From CAVXFB01 sp963760935 (lineage in GTDB: Bacteria > Planctomycetota > Planctomycetia > Pirellulales > Thermoguttaceae): 64,000 bases of DNA. Each line of letters opens with the position of its first letter. Positions within the stretch are counted from its first letter, which is position 1. This document shows positions 28,801 to 36,137 of this stretch, in pieces. Made by a program: the position numbers and the translations under genes. The notes under the pieces are model-generated. The model was given only the letters and a program-made list of their open reading frames with translations. It was not told the DNA's origin and ran no database searches. The DNA lies in NCBI GenBank assembly GCA_963760935.1, contig CAVXFB010000006.1:620001-684000 (forward strand). Reading direction: 5' to 3'.

Positions 28801-29556
28801 ATGTCGGGCCATTCACATTGGGCGGGTATCAAGCACAAGAAGGCACTCGTTGACGCCAAGCGAGGTAAGCTTTGGAGCAGGCTGGCCAAGGCGATTATCA
28901 TCGCCGCCAAGGCCGGCGGTGGCGATCCGGACCAGAATCTGCGGCTCCGCTACGCCATCGACGATGCCAAAGCCGTGAGCATGCCGAAGGAAAACATCCA
29001 GCGAGCCATCAAGCGCGGCACTGGTGAACTCGATGGCGGAAACCTGGAAGAGTTGCTCTACGAGGGCTACGGCTCCGGAGGCGTGGCGATTCTCTGCGAG
29101 GTGTTGACCGACAACCGCAACCGAACGGCCGGCGAGGTCCGCAAGATCTTCGAACTTGCCGATGGCAAGCTTGGCGGCAGCGGCTGCGTCGCATGGATGT
29201 TCGACAGCAAAGGTTTGTTCATCATGCCGTCCGCCGGCGTCGAAGAAGACAAACTAATGGAGCTGGCCCTCGAGGCGGGCGCCGACGACGTGCAGCGCAC
29301 CGACGATAAGTTCGAGATCACCTGCGACCCACCTGTCTATCGCGACGTGGCCAAGGCTTTGACCGATGCAGGTATTGAGCCCGAGGTTAGCCAGATCACC
29401 CGCCTGCCGAAAAACACAGTCGACATCAACGACCCCGAAGCCGCCCAACGAGTCTTGAAGCTTGTCGAACGTCTCGATGATCATGACGACGTACAAAACG
29501 TGTCGGCAAACTTCAATATCCCCGACGAAGTGCTCAAGGCCATCGGCGAAGGGTGA
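28801..29556 (+). CDS. yebC: YebC/PmpR family protein (TACO1 homologue)
   Basis: A 251-residue member of the YebC family, known as DNA-binding regulators in some bacteria and as ribosome-associated factors that relieve stalling at proline stretches. The start MSGHSHWAGIKHKKALVDAKRG and GGDPDQNLRLRYAIDDAKA are diagnostic. So are YEGYGSGGVAILCEVLTDNRNRT and the C-terminal LVERLDDHDDVQNVSANF. Length is exactly typical. A weak promoter-like TTGACG-15-TACACT lies at 28741-28767, overlapping the stop of the TPR gene. Confidence 0.95.
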   Translation: MSGHSHWAGIKHKKALVDAKRGKLWSRLAKAIIIAAKAGGGDPDQNLRLRYAIDDAKAVSMPKENIQRAIKRGTGELDGGNLEELLYEGYGSGGVAILCEVLTDNRNRTAGEVRKIFELADGKLGGSGCVAWMFDSKGLFIMPSAGVEEDKLMELALEAGADDVQRTDDKFEITCDPPVYRDVAKALTDAGIEPEVSQITRLPKNTVDINDPEAAQRVLKLVERLDDHDDVQNVSANFNIPDEVLKAIGEG

Positions 29557-29600
29557 GGAACGCGAGACGCTCTGGCTTGCCCGCCGTGCGCCTCAGCGGA

Positions 29601-30057
29601 TCAATGACATTGCGGACCACCTTGTTTTAATCGCCTTGTGGTGCGCCAATCGATAATTCGATGTGAGAACACGAACATCAAACCAACGCTCGGTGCTACG
29701 ATTGGAAGGGCTATTCCCGCCACACCACATATGAGAGGCAAAGAATTCGAAGCTTCCGGCGAAAGACCAATCAGCGCTGCAATGCCCCCGCACGTGAAGC
29801 AGATCAGGGTGGAGCCTACTGTAATCGTCACTCCTATCCAGAAAGTTCGCCGATATTGAGCGACGATGTCTCCAATGAATTCTACTGATGCGTTGCGCAA
29901 GAGCCAGGAAGAGTCCAACCACAAGCAGGAGCAGCAACGCGAGAAACGGGCTGGCCGCTGTGAGTAGGAACGTCCTCCAACCATAGAAGTATCCAAGGGG
30001 GATACTGATTATCTCGACTGCCACAACGAGTAGCATTAGCAAGTCGATCAGTGTCAT
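29601..30057 (-). CDS. small multi-spanning membrane protein (frameshifted)
   Basis: A protein of about 152 residues that I cannot assign. The first frame from ATG 30057 gives two long hydrophobic helices (LIDLLMLLVVAVEIISIPLGY and TAASPFLALLLLLVVGLFLALA). At about 29890-29896 the frame changes by one base, and the other frame continues NASVEFIGDIVAQYRR and two to three more helices (FWIGVTITVGSTLICF, LPLICGVAGIALPIVAPSVGLMFVF). Without the shift the tail would turn into a polar sequence, so the joined reading is more sensible. It lies 12 bases downstream of the Uma2 gene. Confidence 0.55.
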
Positions 30058-30069
30058 TCTAACCCCCGA

Positions 30070-30613
30070 CTATCCAAACACCTCCGCTACCGGTATGGAA
30101 AAACCCGCCAACACGTCATCGCCGGTCAGCGTGTCGACATCACTTAACACGGTGATTTCGTTGCGGCTGCGGTAGACGGAAATCGTCCGAGTCTCGGGAT
30201 CGATCACCCAGACCAGCGGGCAACCGGCTCGCAGCCAATCCTGCCGCCTTCGCCATGACGTCGCTCGCACGATCATTAGGCGATACAACCTCAACGGCTA
30301 TATCCGGAGGCCCTTGAAAGTAGCCCTTGACGCCGCCCGGCGGGATTCGCTCGGCGCGGACAAATGCCACGTCAGGCGCTCGGACCGTGTCGGGGTCGTG
30401 GGCGATTTGGAAGCCCGGTTCCGCCGTTGCGACCACGCCCAATCGGCGGGGTTTCACGAAGGCCGCCAGAGCAAGACCGATATTGCCCGCAATACCGCCA
30501 TGATTGAACCCCGCGGGCGACATCATCATGAGTTCCCCTCCCACAAGTTCGCAGTGCTGAAGATTAGCTTGAAGCAACTGCACGGCGGTCGTGATTTGTT
30601 CGACGGTTGCCAT
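30070..30613 (-). CDS. Uma2-family putative restriction endonuclease-like protein (frameshifted)
   Basis: A protein of about 180 residues of the Uma2 (DUF820) family, a PD-(D/E)XK nuclease-fold family that is expanded in cyanobacteria and planctomycetes with no settled role. The first frame from ATG 30613 contains ELVGGELMMMSPAG, RAPDVAFVRAERIP and PDIAVEVVSPNDRA (active-site D...ExV). Near 30242 it shifts by one base into QDWLRAGCPLVWVIDPETRTISVYR, which restores the family ending at 30070. The residues needed for metal binding are all present. Confidence 0.8.
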
Positions 30614-30659
30614 GCCATCATCCTACGCCAAGAGCGGAATTAGGGGAAGTGGGCACGGA

Positions 30660-30718
30660 GTAGTAGGCACGCTCCGCGTGCCGTAACCGGCAAACGGCAC
30701 GCGATGCCTGCCTGCTAC
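30660..30718. repeat. imperfect inverted repeat upstream of the hemE stop
   Basis: GTAGTAGGCACGCTCC (from 30660) continuing GCGTGCCGT pairs imperfectly with ACGGCACGCG-ATGCCTGCCTGCTAC (ending 30718). The centre is AACCGGCAA. It has the look of a dispersed planctomycete REP-type palindrome ('gtaggcacgctccgcgtgcc'), here partly decayed in the right arm. It abuts the 3' end of hemE and could also help end the transcripts from the right. Confidence 0.5.
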
Positions 30719-31775
30719 GTCCGGCTGCTCAGCTCATGGACAGCGTCAATCAACGCAATTACATGTTCCACCGGCGTCTGTTGCAAGACGCCGTGACCGA
30801 GATTGAAAATGTGACCTGGCCGACCGCCAGCTTGACGCAGGATTTCCTTCGCGCGACGGCGGATTTCGACCGGCTCGGCCAGTAGAACAACGGGATCCAG
30901 ATTACCTTGGATCGCCTTGTCCGGGCCGATGGCCTGCCAGGCATCGTCGAGCCGAATACGCCAATCGACTCCAACGATCGCATCGCGGCGTTTTTTGCCA
31001 AACGCTTCGGAAAGCATCGGCAGCAGGGCAGGGTTGCCGGTGGCAAAATGAATGACCGGCACATCGGCAGGCAGCGATTCGATGACGGAGCGGCTGTGCG
31101 GCAAAATGTAACGGCGATAATCCTCGACGCCCAAACAGCCTGCCCAACTGTCGAAGAGTTGCACCAATTGCACGCCGGCGTCGATCTGGGCCTTAAGCAA
31201 CAGGGTGACTGCCCGGGCCAGCCGTCCCATCAGGGCGTCCCAGGCGCCGGTGTCGTTATACATCATCATTTTCGTCAGCCGGTAGTCGCGGCTCGATCCA
31301 CCCTCGATCGCATAAGCGGCCAGCGTGAACGGGCGCCGGCAAAGCCAATGAGCGGCAGGTCATCGGGCAGGCCAGCTCGCGTCTTTTGAACGGCTTCGAT
31401 CACAAAGTCGAGCGGCGCGATCGACTCGAGTTCCACGACACGGTCAACATCAGCGACAGTGCGAATCGGGTTACTAAGCACCGGCCCCTCGCCACGAGAG
31501 AACTCGAGGTCAATGCCCATCGGCTCGAGGATCAACAGGAGGTCCGAGAAGATAATAGCCGCGTCGACACCCAGTTGTTCGACTGTGCTGAGCATAACTT
31601 CCGCACAAAGGTCCGGATTCTTGCACAACTCGATAAAGGAAACTGATTGTCGCAGTTGCCGATATTCGGCCATGTAGCGGCCGGCCTGGCGCATGAGCCA
31701 GATAGGCGTTCGGGACGCCGGCTGGCGGCGTGCGGCCTTCATCAAGGGACTATCGAGCCAAGCAGGTGGCGGCAT
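30715..31775 (-). CDS. hemE: uroporphyrinogen decarboxylase (frameshifted)
   Basis: Removes four carboxyl groups from uroporphyrinogen III to give coproporphyrinogen III in haem synthesis; cytosolic dimer. The product is about 353 residues when joined. The first frame from ATG 31775 gives TPIWLMRQAGRYMAEYR (substrate-binding Arg motif), FSDLLLILEPMGIDLEF and LIGFAGA. One base is missing near 31332-31336, in the C/G run. The second frame then continues PFTLAAYAIEGGSSRDY, LFDSWAGCL, and near the end GHIFNLGHGVLQQTP, which is the family signature. Like infB, this is a core gene and the shift is likely an error of the sequence. Confidence 0.92.
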
Positions 31776-31833
31776 TGCAGTGGTGGATTGTGAATAAGGA
31801 ATGTAGTAGTCTGTGACGCTGCGTGCGAACGGA

Positions 31834-32613
31834 CTAGTAGGGAAATTGCTCGTCGAGTCTTGCGGAAGAAAGCTCGACTAAAAAAGGCGCCAATCGTTCG
31901 ACGACGATATCGAGCAAGCGGCGTCCCTTGTCGGCCGTGGCAGCATGTGGATTGCCGACGCCGGCGTTCGTCGTCAACAAGTGCCAGGGCCGCGTAATGG
32001 TTACCCAGCCGCGATTGACAGCGTCGAACCGCGTCTGAGCAGGCTGGCCCTCATCGGCCGTCATGCCCCCTTCGGCATTGCGAGCGACGAGCTCCGGAAA
32101 GTTTGCCAAAGCCACCGAGGTCTCCATTTCACCAGCGTGATCGTCCGGCACTTCAAAAATCGTATCATGTACGTCGCGGCACACGCGATACCAATCGCAT
32201 AGAAACAGATGGGCAGGCGTGCGGCCGTACAACTCGCGCATCACCCACTTCAGATCGTTGCCGCCATGGCTGTTCAGCAGCACAATCTTGCGAATCCCCG
32301 TGCGAACCAGCGATTCGACCAGATCGTGAATGATCGTGGCGAGCGTGGTTGGGTAGAGGTTCATCGCAAAGGGAAAGGCGGCCTGATTAGTTTGCGTGCC
32401 GTAAGGGATCACCGGCAGGAGCATTACGCTGGCGCCACGGCGGTGGGCCTCCGCACAGATCCGTTCGCCGACAATATCGGCTTCCATTGCATCGATGCCA
32501 TACGGCAGGTGCAGGTTGTGCGGCTCAGTGGCGCCCAGCGGCAACACCGCGACCTCATACCGTTGCTGCTTTACGGCGCCGTAATTAGTTTCAGAGAGCT
32601 TCCAGGGGCGCAT
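31834..32613 (-). CDS. creatininase-family amidohydrolase
   Basis: Metal-dependent cyclic-amide hydrolase fold, 259 residues. Metal ligands are visible as E30 and H32 in GATEPHNLHLP, D41 in GIDAMEAD, His in LLNSHGGND near residue 115, and the Glu of DHAGEMETS. Members act on creatinine, on riboflavin/F420 formamides, or in mycofactocin maturation. No mycofactocin genes are nearby, so the substrate cannot be named. It lies 58 bases upstream of hemE on the same strand and could be cotranscribed with it. Confidence 0.88.
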   Translation of the reverse strand: MRPWKLSETNYGAVKQQRYEVAVLPLGATEPHNLHLPYGIDAMEADIVGERICAEAHRRGASVMLLPVIPYGTQTNQAAFPFAMNLYPTTLATIIHDLVESLVRTGIRKIVLLNSHGGNDLKWVMRELYGRTPAHLFLCDWYRVCRDVHDTIFEVPDDHAGEMETSVALANFPELVARNAEGGMTADEGQPAQTRFDAVNRGWVTITRPWHLLTTNAGVGNPHAATADKGRRLLDIVVERLAPFLVELSSARLDEQFPY

Positions 32614-32661
32614 CGAGCGAGGGATTAGGGAATAAGGATTGGGGCGATCGCTTGTCGGCTA

Positions 32662-34137
32662 CTACGGCGCAGAGCTTTCAGTCTCTTGGCCGGCCTTCAT
32701 GAACTGCCGGTATTGCTTGTCGAGATCACTATAAGAAGACCCGGTGAGCTTGGCAAGCGTAGTTGCGTCGTCACGGCCGGTGTAGACCGCCGCGAGATAG
32801 GCGACCAGCGCGTCGCGATAGCGGCCGCCATCGTAATGGACGAGGAAGTTTGTCAGGCCGGCTGCCTGACTGTAAAGCGTCCCAATCCGCTTGTCGTGTT
32901 GGATTCGCTCCATACCGTAGCTCGTAAACTCCTTAAGCGGCACATAGAAGTCGTCCTTCAGCAGGCGGTAGCGGGCCGCAACCATCCGTTCATCATCGAA
33001 GCCGCCAAGGACGAAAAATCCGTCCTCCTGCCGCAACGACTCTAGGTACATTGCAATCCCTTCGATGATCCAGAAGTTGGCCCGACGACCGACGTCCGGC
33101 GCCACCATCCGCGACTCGTGGAACAACTGGTGGGTGGCTTCGTGAAATAGCGTGCGGTCGTCGCTCTGCGGACCGGCAAAAAAATACGCCCGGCGAGTTT
33201 GATCGACGTACACACCGATCGATATGGCGATATTCGGCATGGCCGCGCGAAGCGAGCGGTTGTAGTCGTCGCGATCGCGAAAATAGACGACGTCGTGCCG
33301 TTGCGGGCCCAATAGCGCTTTTGATCGCCCATTGAACATCGCCACCACGTCGGCCTCCGAGGCATAGTACCGCACGAACAATTGTTGCCAGAGCCGAAAG
33401 AGTTGTTCGAGTTTCACTCCCAATGCCACGCCGGCCTCGATGCTGTGGTTCGTGCGGATCGTGTAGTGTTCCGTCTCGACATCCCAACCGGAACGAATGT
33501 CACGATGTCGCTTGACATCATCGTCCGCCGAAATCCATTGGCCGTCGTAATATCGTTGCCCTTGCTCGTAGCGACGCAGATATGCCTTGGGCAGCCAGCC
33601 GAATTTGTCGCTCCAAACAAATCCGGCCCTCAGTTTCTTCACTTCGTACACCGTGTGCCATTGGCCGCGATACTTCTGGTAGCCGAACAGCCGTCGAACC
33701 GGCTCATAATCGGGATCCGCCTGAATGGTCGCCACCGCCAAATCAAACGCCAGACCGGCGCTCCCGTTCTTAACGGCATGCCGCGCCATCTCGAATAGCG
33801 TCAGAGCCTGTTCGTGGCGCAGCTTGTTGAGCCGAGAACGCCAGCGGGCTTTCTCCGATGTATCGCCAGCGGCCGGCGGTGGGCTGATCTCGACCGGCAG
33901 CACCGGGATGTAGAGTTTCAGCGGGTCGCTAGGGCCCAGTACATGAATCGTCTGCTTCGCTTCGTCTGCTAGCCCGTTGGCCTCGCACCACTTGGCCAAC
34001 TGCCGGATATCGGCGGCGTACTTAGCACGTAACTCGATCGCCGCCTTGCGCGTGTCCGCGCCAGACGTCTGCTCGGCCGCCAATAGGGCGGAAGCGCATA
34101 AGATACAGGTCAACGCGTGCGGTTTCAAACGCATCAT
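32662..34137 (-). CDS. secreted DUF1570 protein with HEATH metal site
   Basis: A 491-residue exported protein typical of planctomycetes. A signal peptide spans about residues 1-22 (ALTCILCASALLAA). A helical N-terminal half follows (EKARWRSRLNKLRHEQALTL). The DUF1570 domain then has H-E-A-T-H at residues 332-336 (FHEATHQLFH), resembling the zinc site of gluzincin peptidases, and the glutamate-containing IIEGIAMYLE some 30 residues on. The domain start SGWDVETEHYTIRTNHS is a frequent substrate-side motif. Peptidase activity is inferred from the motif only. It is a single gene divergent from mazEF. Confidence 0.8.
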   Translation of the reverse strand: MMRLKPHALTCILCASALLAAEQTSGADTRKAAIELRAKYAADIRQLAKWCEANGLADEAKQTIHVLGPSDPLKLYIPVLPVEISPPPAAGDTSEKARWRSRLNKLRHEQALTLFEMARHAVKNGSAGLAFDLAVATIQADPDYEPVRRLFGYQKYRGQWHTVYEVKKLRAGFVWSDKFGWLPKAYLRRYEQGQRYYDGQWISADDDVKRHRDIRSGWDVETEHYTIRTNHSIEAGVALGVKLEQLFRLWQQLFVRYYASEADVVAMFNGRSKALLGPQRHDVVYFRDRDDYNRSLRAAMPNIAISIGVYVDQTRRAYFFAGPQSDDRTLFHEATHQLFHESRMVAPDVGRRANFWIIEGIAMYLESLRQEDGFFVLGGFDDERMVAARYRLLKDDFYVPLKEFTSYGMERIQHDKRIGTLYSQAAGLTNFLVHYDGGRYRDALVAYLAAVYTGRDDATTLAKLTGSSYSDLDKQYRQFMKAGQETESSAP

Positions 34138-34173
34138 TTATCCATTGTACCATGCCGCCTCGTGGCAACAGGG

Positions 34174-34203
34174 TTGACAATCGTGTATCCTGGAAGGTAT
34201 ACT
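34174..34203 (+). promoter_or_regulatory. near-consensus sigma70 promoter of mazEF
   Basis: A perfect TTGACA (34174-34179), an 18-base spacer and TATACT (34198-34203, five of six). This is the best promoter in the window. The predicted start of transcription is near 34210, about 20 bases before the antitoxin ATG, and coincides with the inverted repeat at 34208-34225. Confidence 0.75.
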
Positions 34204-34207
34204 AAAA

Positions 34208-34225
34208 TAGCCACAATAAAGGCTA
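34208..34225. promoter_or_regulatory. candidate operator of mazEF
   Basis: The inverted repeat TAGCC-(8 bases)-GGCTA covers the predicted transcription start. MazE/RHH antitoxins with bound toxin usually repress their own promoter at such palindromes. The half-sites are short (5 bp), so this is tentative. Confidence 0.4.
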
Positions 34226-34230
34226 CTACC

Positions 34231-34479
34231 ATGGCATCTGGAACCGTTCGCATCTCGGCCGCCGTTCACGAAAAGCTAAAGCTGTTGGCAGCAGAGTCTC
34301 GAACGTCCCTAGCGCGGACGCTTGAAACGGCCGTTGATGCGCTCCGGCGTCAACGGCTGTTGGAGGAGACGAATCGGGCCTATGCGGCCCTAAAAACTGA
34401 TCCCAAGCGATGGGCCGATGAGGAGGCCGAACGTGCCGCCTGGGATGCGACGCTCCTCGACGGTATAGAGGACGATTAA
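34231..34479 (+). CDS. mazE: antitoxin of a MazEF-like pair
   Basis: An 82-residue protein with an N-terminal ribbon-helix-helix-like DNA-binding segment (TVRISAAVHEKLKLLAAESRTS, about residues 3-25) and an acidic C-terminal tail (DEEAERAAWDATLLDGIEDD) suited to wrap around the toxin. ATG 34231 is chosen; longer frames to 34117 overlap the divergent DUF1570 gene. The toxin gene begins two bases after its stop, the standard coupled order. RHH rather than AbrB fold means it is MazE-like by role, not by strict homology. Confidence 0.82.
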   Translation: MASGTVRISAAVHEKLKLLAAESRTSLARTLETAVDALRRQRLLEETNRAYAALKTDPKRWADEEAERAAWDATLLDGIEDD

Positions 34480-34481
34480 GC

Positions 34482-34823
34482 ATGTCCGAACCTTGCCGGG
34501 GCGATATCTGGGCTGTCGATCATAACCCCATCCGCGGGCATGAGCAGGCCGGCCGCCGGCCCGCGCTGGTCGTGTCGGTTGACCAGTTCAACCACGGTCC
34601 CGCGGATCTAGTGGTAGTATTGCCGATTACCAGCAAGGCAAAAGGCATCCCGTTACACGTATCCCTGACGCCTCCCGAAGGCGGCATGAAGGTGGCAAGC
34701 TATATTAAGTGCGAGGACATTCGGTCGGTTACAAAGCAGCGATTGATAAAACTCTTAGGGCAGGTCTCGCCCCAAGTCATGCGGGATGTTGAGGAACGCC
34801 TGACAGTCCTCTTGGGCATGTAG
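34482..34823 (+). CDS. mazF: MazF/PemK-family mRNA interferase toxin
   Basis: A 113-residue endoribonuclease toxin of the MazF/PemK/CcdB fold. Diagnostic parts are RGDIWAVDHNPIRGHEQAGRRPALVVS (with the catalytic Arg in GRRPAL), VVVLPITSKAKGIPLHVSL (with the Thr-Ser near the active site) and YIKCEDIRSVTKQRLIKLLG. It cleaves single-stranded RNA at short motifs; the motif cannot be predicted here. It is coupled to the antitoxin upstream and has no obvious partner on the other side. Confidence 0.92.
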   Translation: MSEPCRGDIWAVDHNPIRGHEQAGRRPALVVSVDQFNHGPADLVVVLPITSKAKGIPLHVSLTPPEGGMKVASYIKCEDIRSVTKQRLIKLLGQVSPQVMRDVEERLTVLLGM

Positions 34824-34899
34824 GCGCGCAGCAAATCTACTACGCCGTCAACGGGCTAACTGTTCTAATTGCCCGCTGCGACGGGCTTCTTGCCAGCGG

Positions 34900-35910
34900 C
34901 TACCGCGTCTGCTCTTCCTTGTCGAAGGCCGCGTCGAAGGCCACCTTGCTGGGCTCGAAGTCGAGCTTGCGCAGGAACTCCAGGGCTTCTTTGGCGCCAT
35001 GGTCGCGGTCCATGCCACTGTCTTCCCATTCGACGGATAGCGGTCCGACGTAGCCGGCCGCATTCAAGGCGCGGATGATCTCCTCAAAATTCACGCCGCC
35101 GCGGCCTAGCGATCGAAAGTCCCAGCCGCGGTGCGGGTCGCCAAAGTTCAGGTGGCTCGACAAGATTCCGCTGCGGCCGTTCAGCGTCACGGCGGCGTCC
35201 TTCATGTGGACATGGTAGATGCGATCGGGAAACGCCCGGATGAACTCGGTCGGATCGACGCCCTGCCAAATCAGATGGCTGGGATCGAAGTTGAAGCCGA
35301 ACTCTTCGCGATATTTCAACACGTCGAGCGCCCGTTCGGCCGTGTATAGGTCGAATGCGATTTCCGTGGGATGCACTTCCAACGCAAACTTCACGCCACA
35401 CTCGCCAAATACATCGAGAATCGGGTTGAACCGTTCGGCCAGAAGATCGAAACCCGCGTCGATCATCTCGGGCGAAACCGGTGGGAACGAATAGAGCAGG
35501 TGCCAAATGCTCGAACCGGTGAACCCATTGACTACGCTAACGCCCAACTTCTGCGCGGCCCGGGCCGTGTTCTTGAGTTCCTCGGCCGCCCGCGCGTTGA
35601 CCTCGGCCGGGTTGCCGTCGCCCCAGATATACGGCGGCAGGATTGCCTGATGGCGTTGGTCAATCTTGTCCAATACCGCTTGGCCGACAAGGTGGGCGCT
35701 GATGGAGTAGACATGCAAGTTATTCTTTTCCAGCAGCTCGCGCTGTTCGGCGCAATAATCGTCCTCGTCCAGGGCCTTGGCCACGTCGAAATGGTCGCCC
35801 CAGCAGGCCAGTTCCAAGCCGTCGAAACCCAAACCGCTCGTCTTTCGCGCTAATTCGGCCAGAGGGAGGTCGGCCCATTGGCCCGTAAATAGTGTGATCG
35901 GCCGTGCCAT
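34900..35910 (-). CDS. sugar phosphate isomerase/epimerase (xylose isomerase-like TIM barrel)
   Basis: A protein of about 336 residues of the AP_endonuc_2/xylose-isomerase-like barrel family. Features are GFDGLELACWGDHFD at the start of the barrel and FALEVHPTEIAFD, NFDPSHLIWQGVD and YHVHMKDAAV, which provide the Glu/Asp/His metal ligands. LSVEWEDSGMDR is near the end. ATG 35910 (MARPITLFTGQW) is preferred because AAGGAG lies seven bases upstream, whereas an earlier start at 35952 has no site. No signal peptide; cytosolic. The substrate is likely an inositol or keto-sugar but is not determinable from the context, which holds no transporter or dehydrogenase. Confidence 0.88.
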   Translation of the reverse strand: MARPITLFTGQWADLPLAELARKTSGLGFDGLELACWGDHFDVAKALDEDDYCAEQRELLEKNNLHVYSISAHLVGQAVLDKIDQRHQAILPPYIWGDGNPAEVNARAAEELKNTARAAQKLGVSVVNGFTGSSIWHLLYSFPPVSPEMIDAGFDLLAERFNPILDVFGECGVKFALEVHPTEIAFDLYTAERALDVLKYREEFGFNFDPSHLIWQGVDPTEFIRAFPDRIYHVHMKDAAVTLNGRSGILSSHLNFGDPHRGWDFRSLGRGGVNFEEIIRALNAAGYVGPLSVEWEDSGMDRDHGAKEALEFLRKLDFEPSKVAFDAAFDKEEQTR

Positions 35911-36137
35911 TTCAAGCTCCTTCGATGATATGTGTGTGCAACCGGCTTGCATTGTCGCAAATCCGCGGCCGCTCGCAACGGGGGCCTACCTAGCAAGCGC
36001 GCAGAGCGCGTCTGTCGGAACTTCACCCCCTCTTCAGGCTGCTTGTGTTTTTGAAACGAGTAGGTGATAATCAAACGTTGGTGGATTGGACCCACCGGCG
36101 CTCATCCGTACGTCGTTCTGGGGAGAGGCAATCTGTC

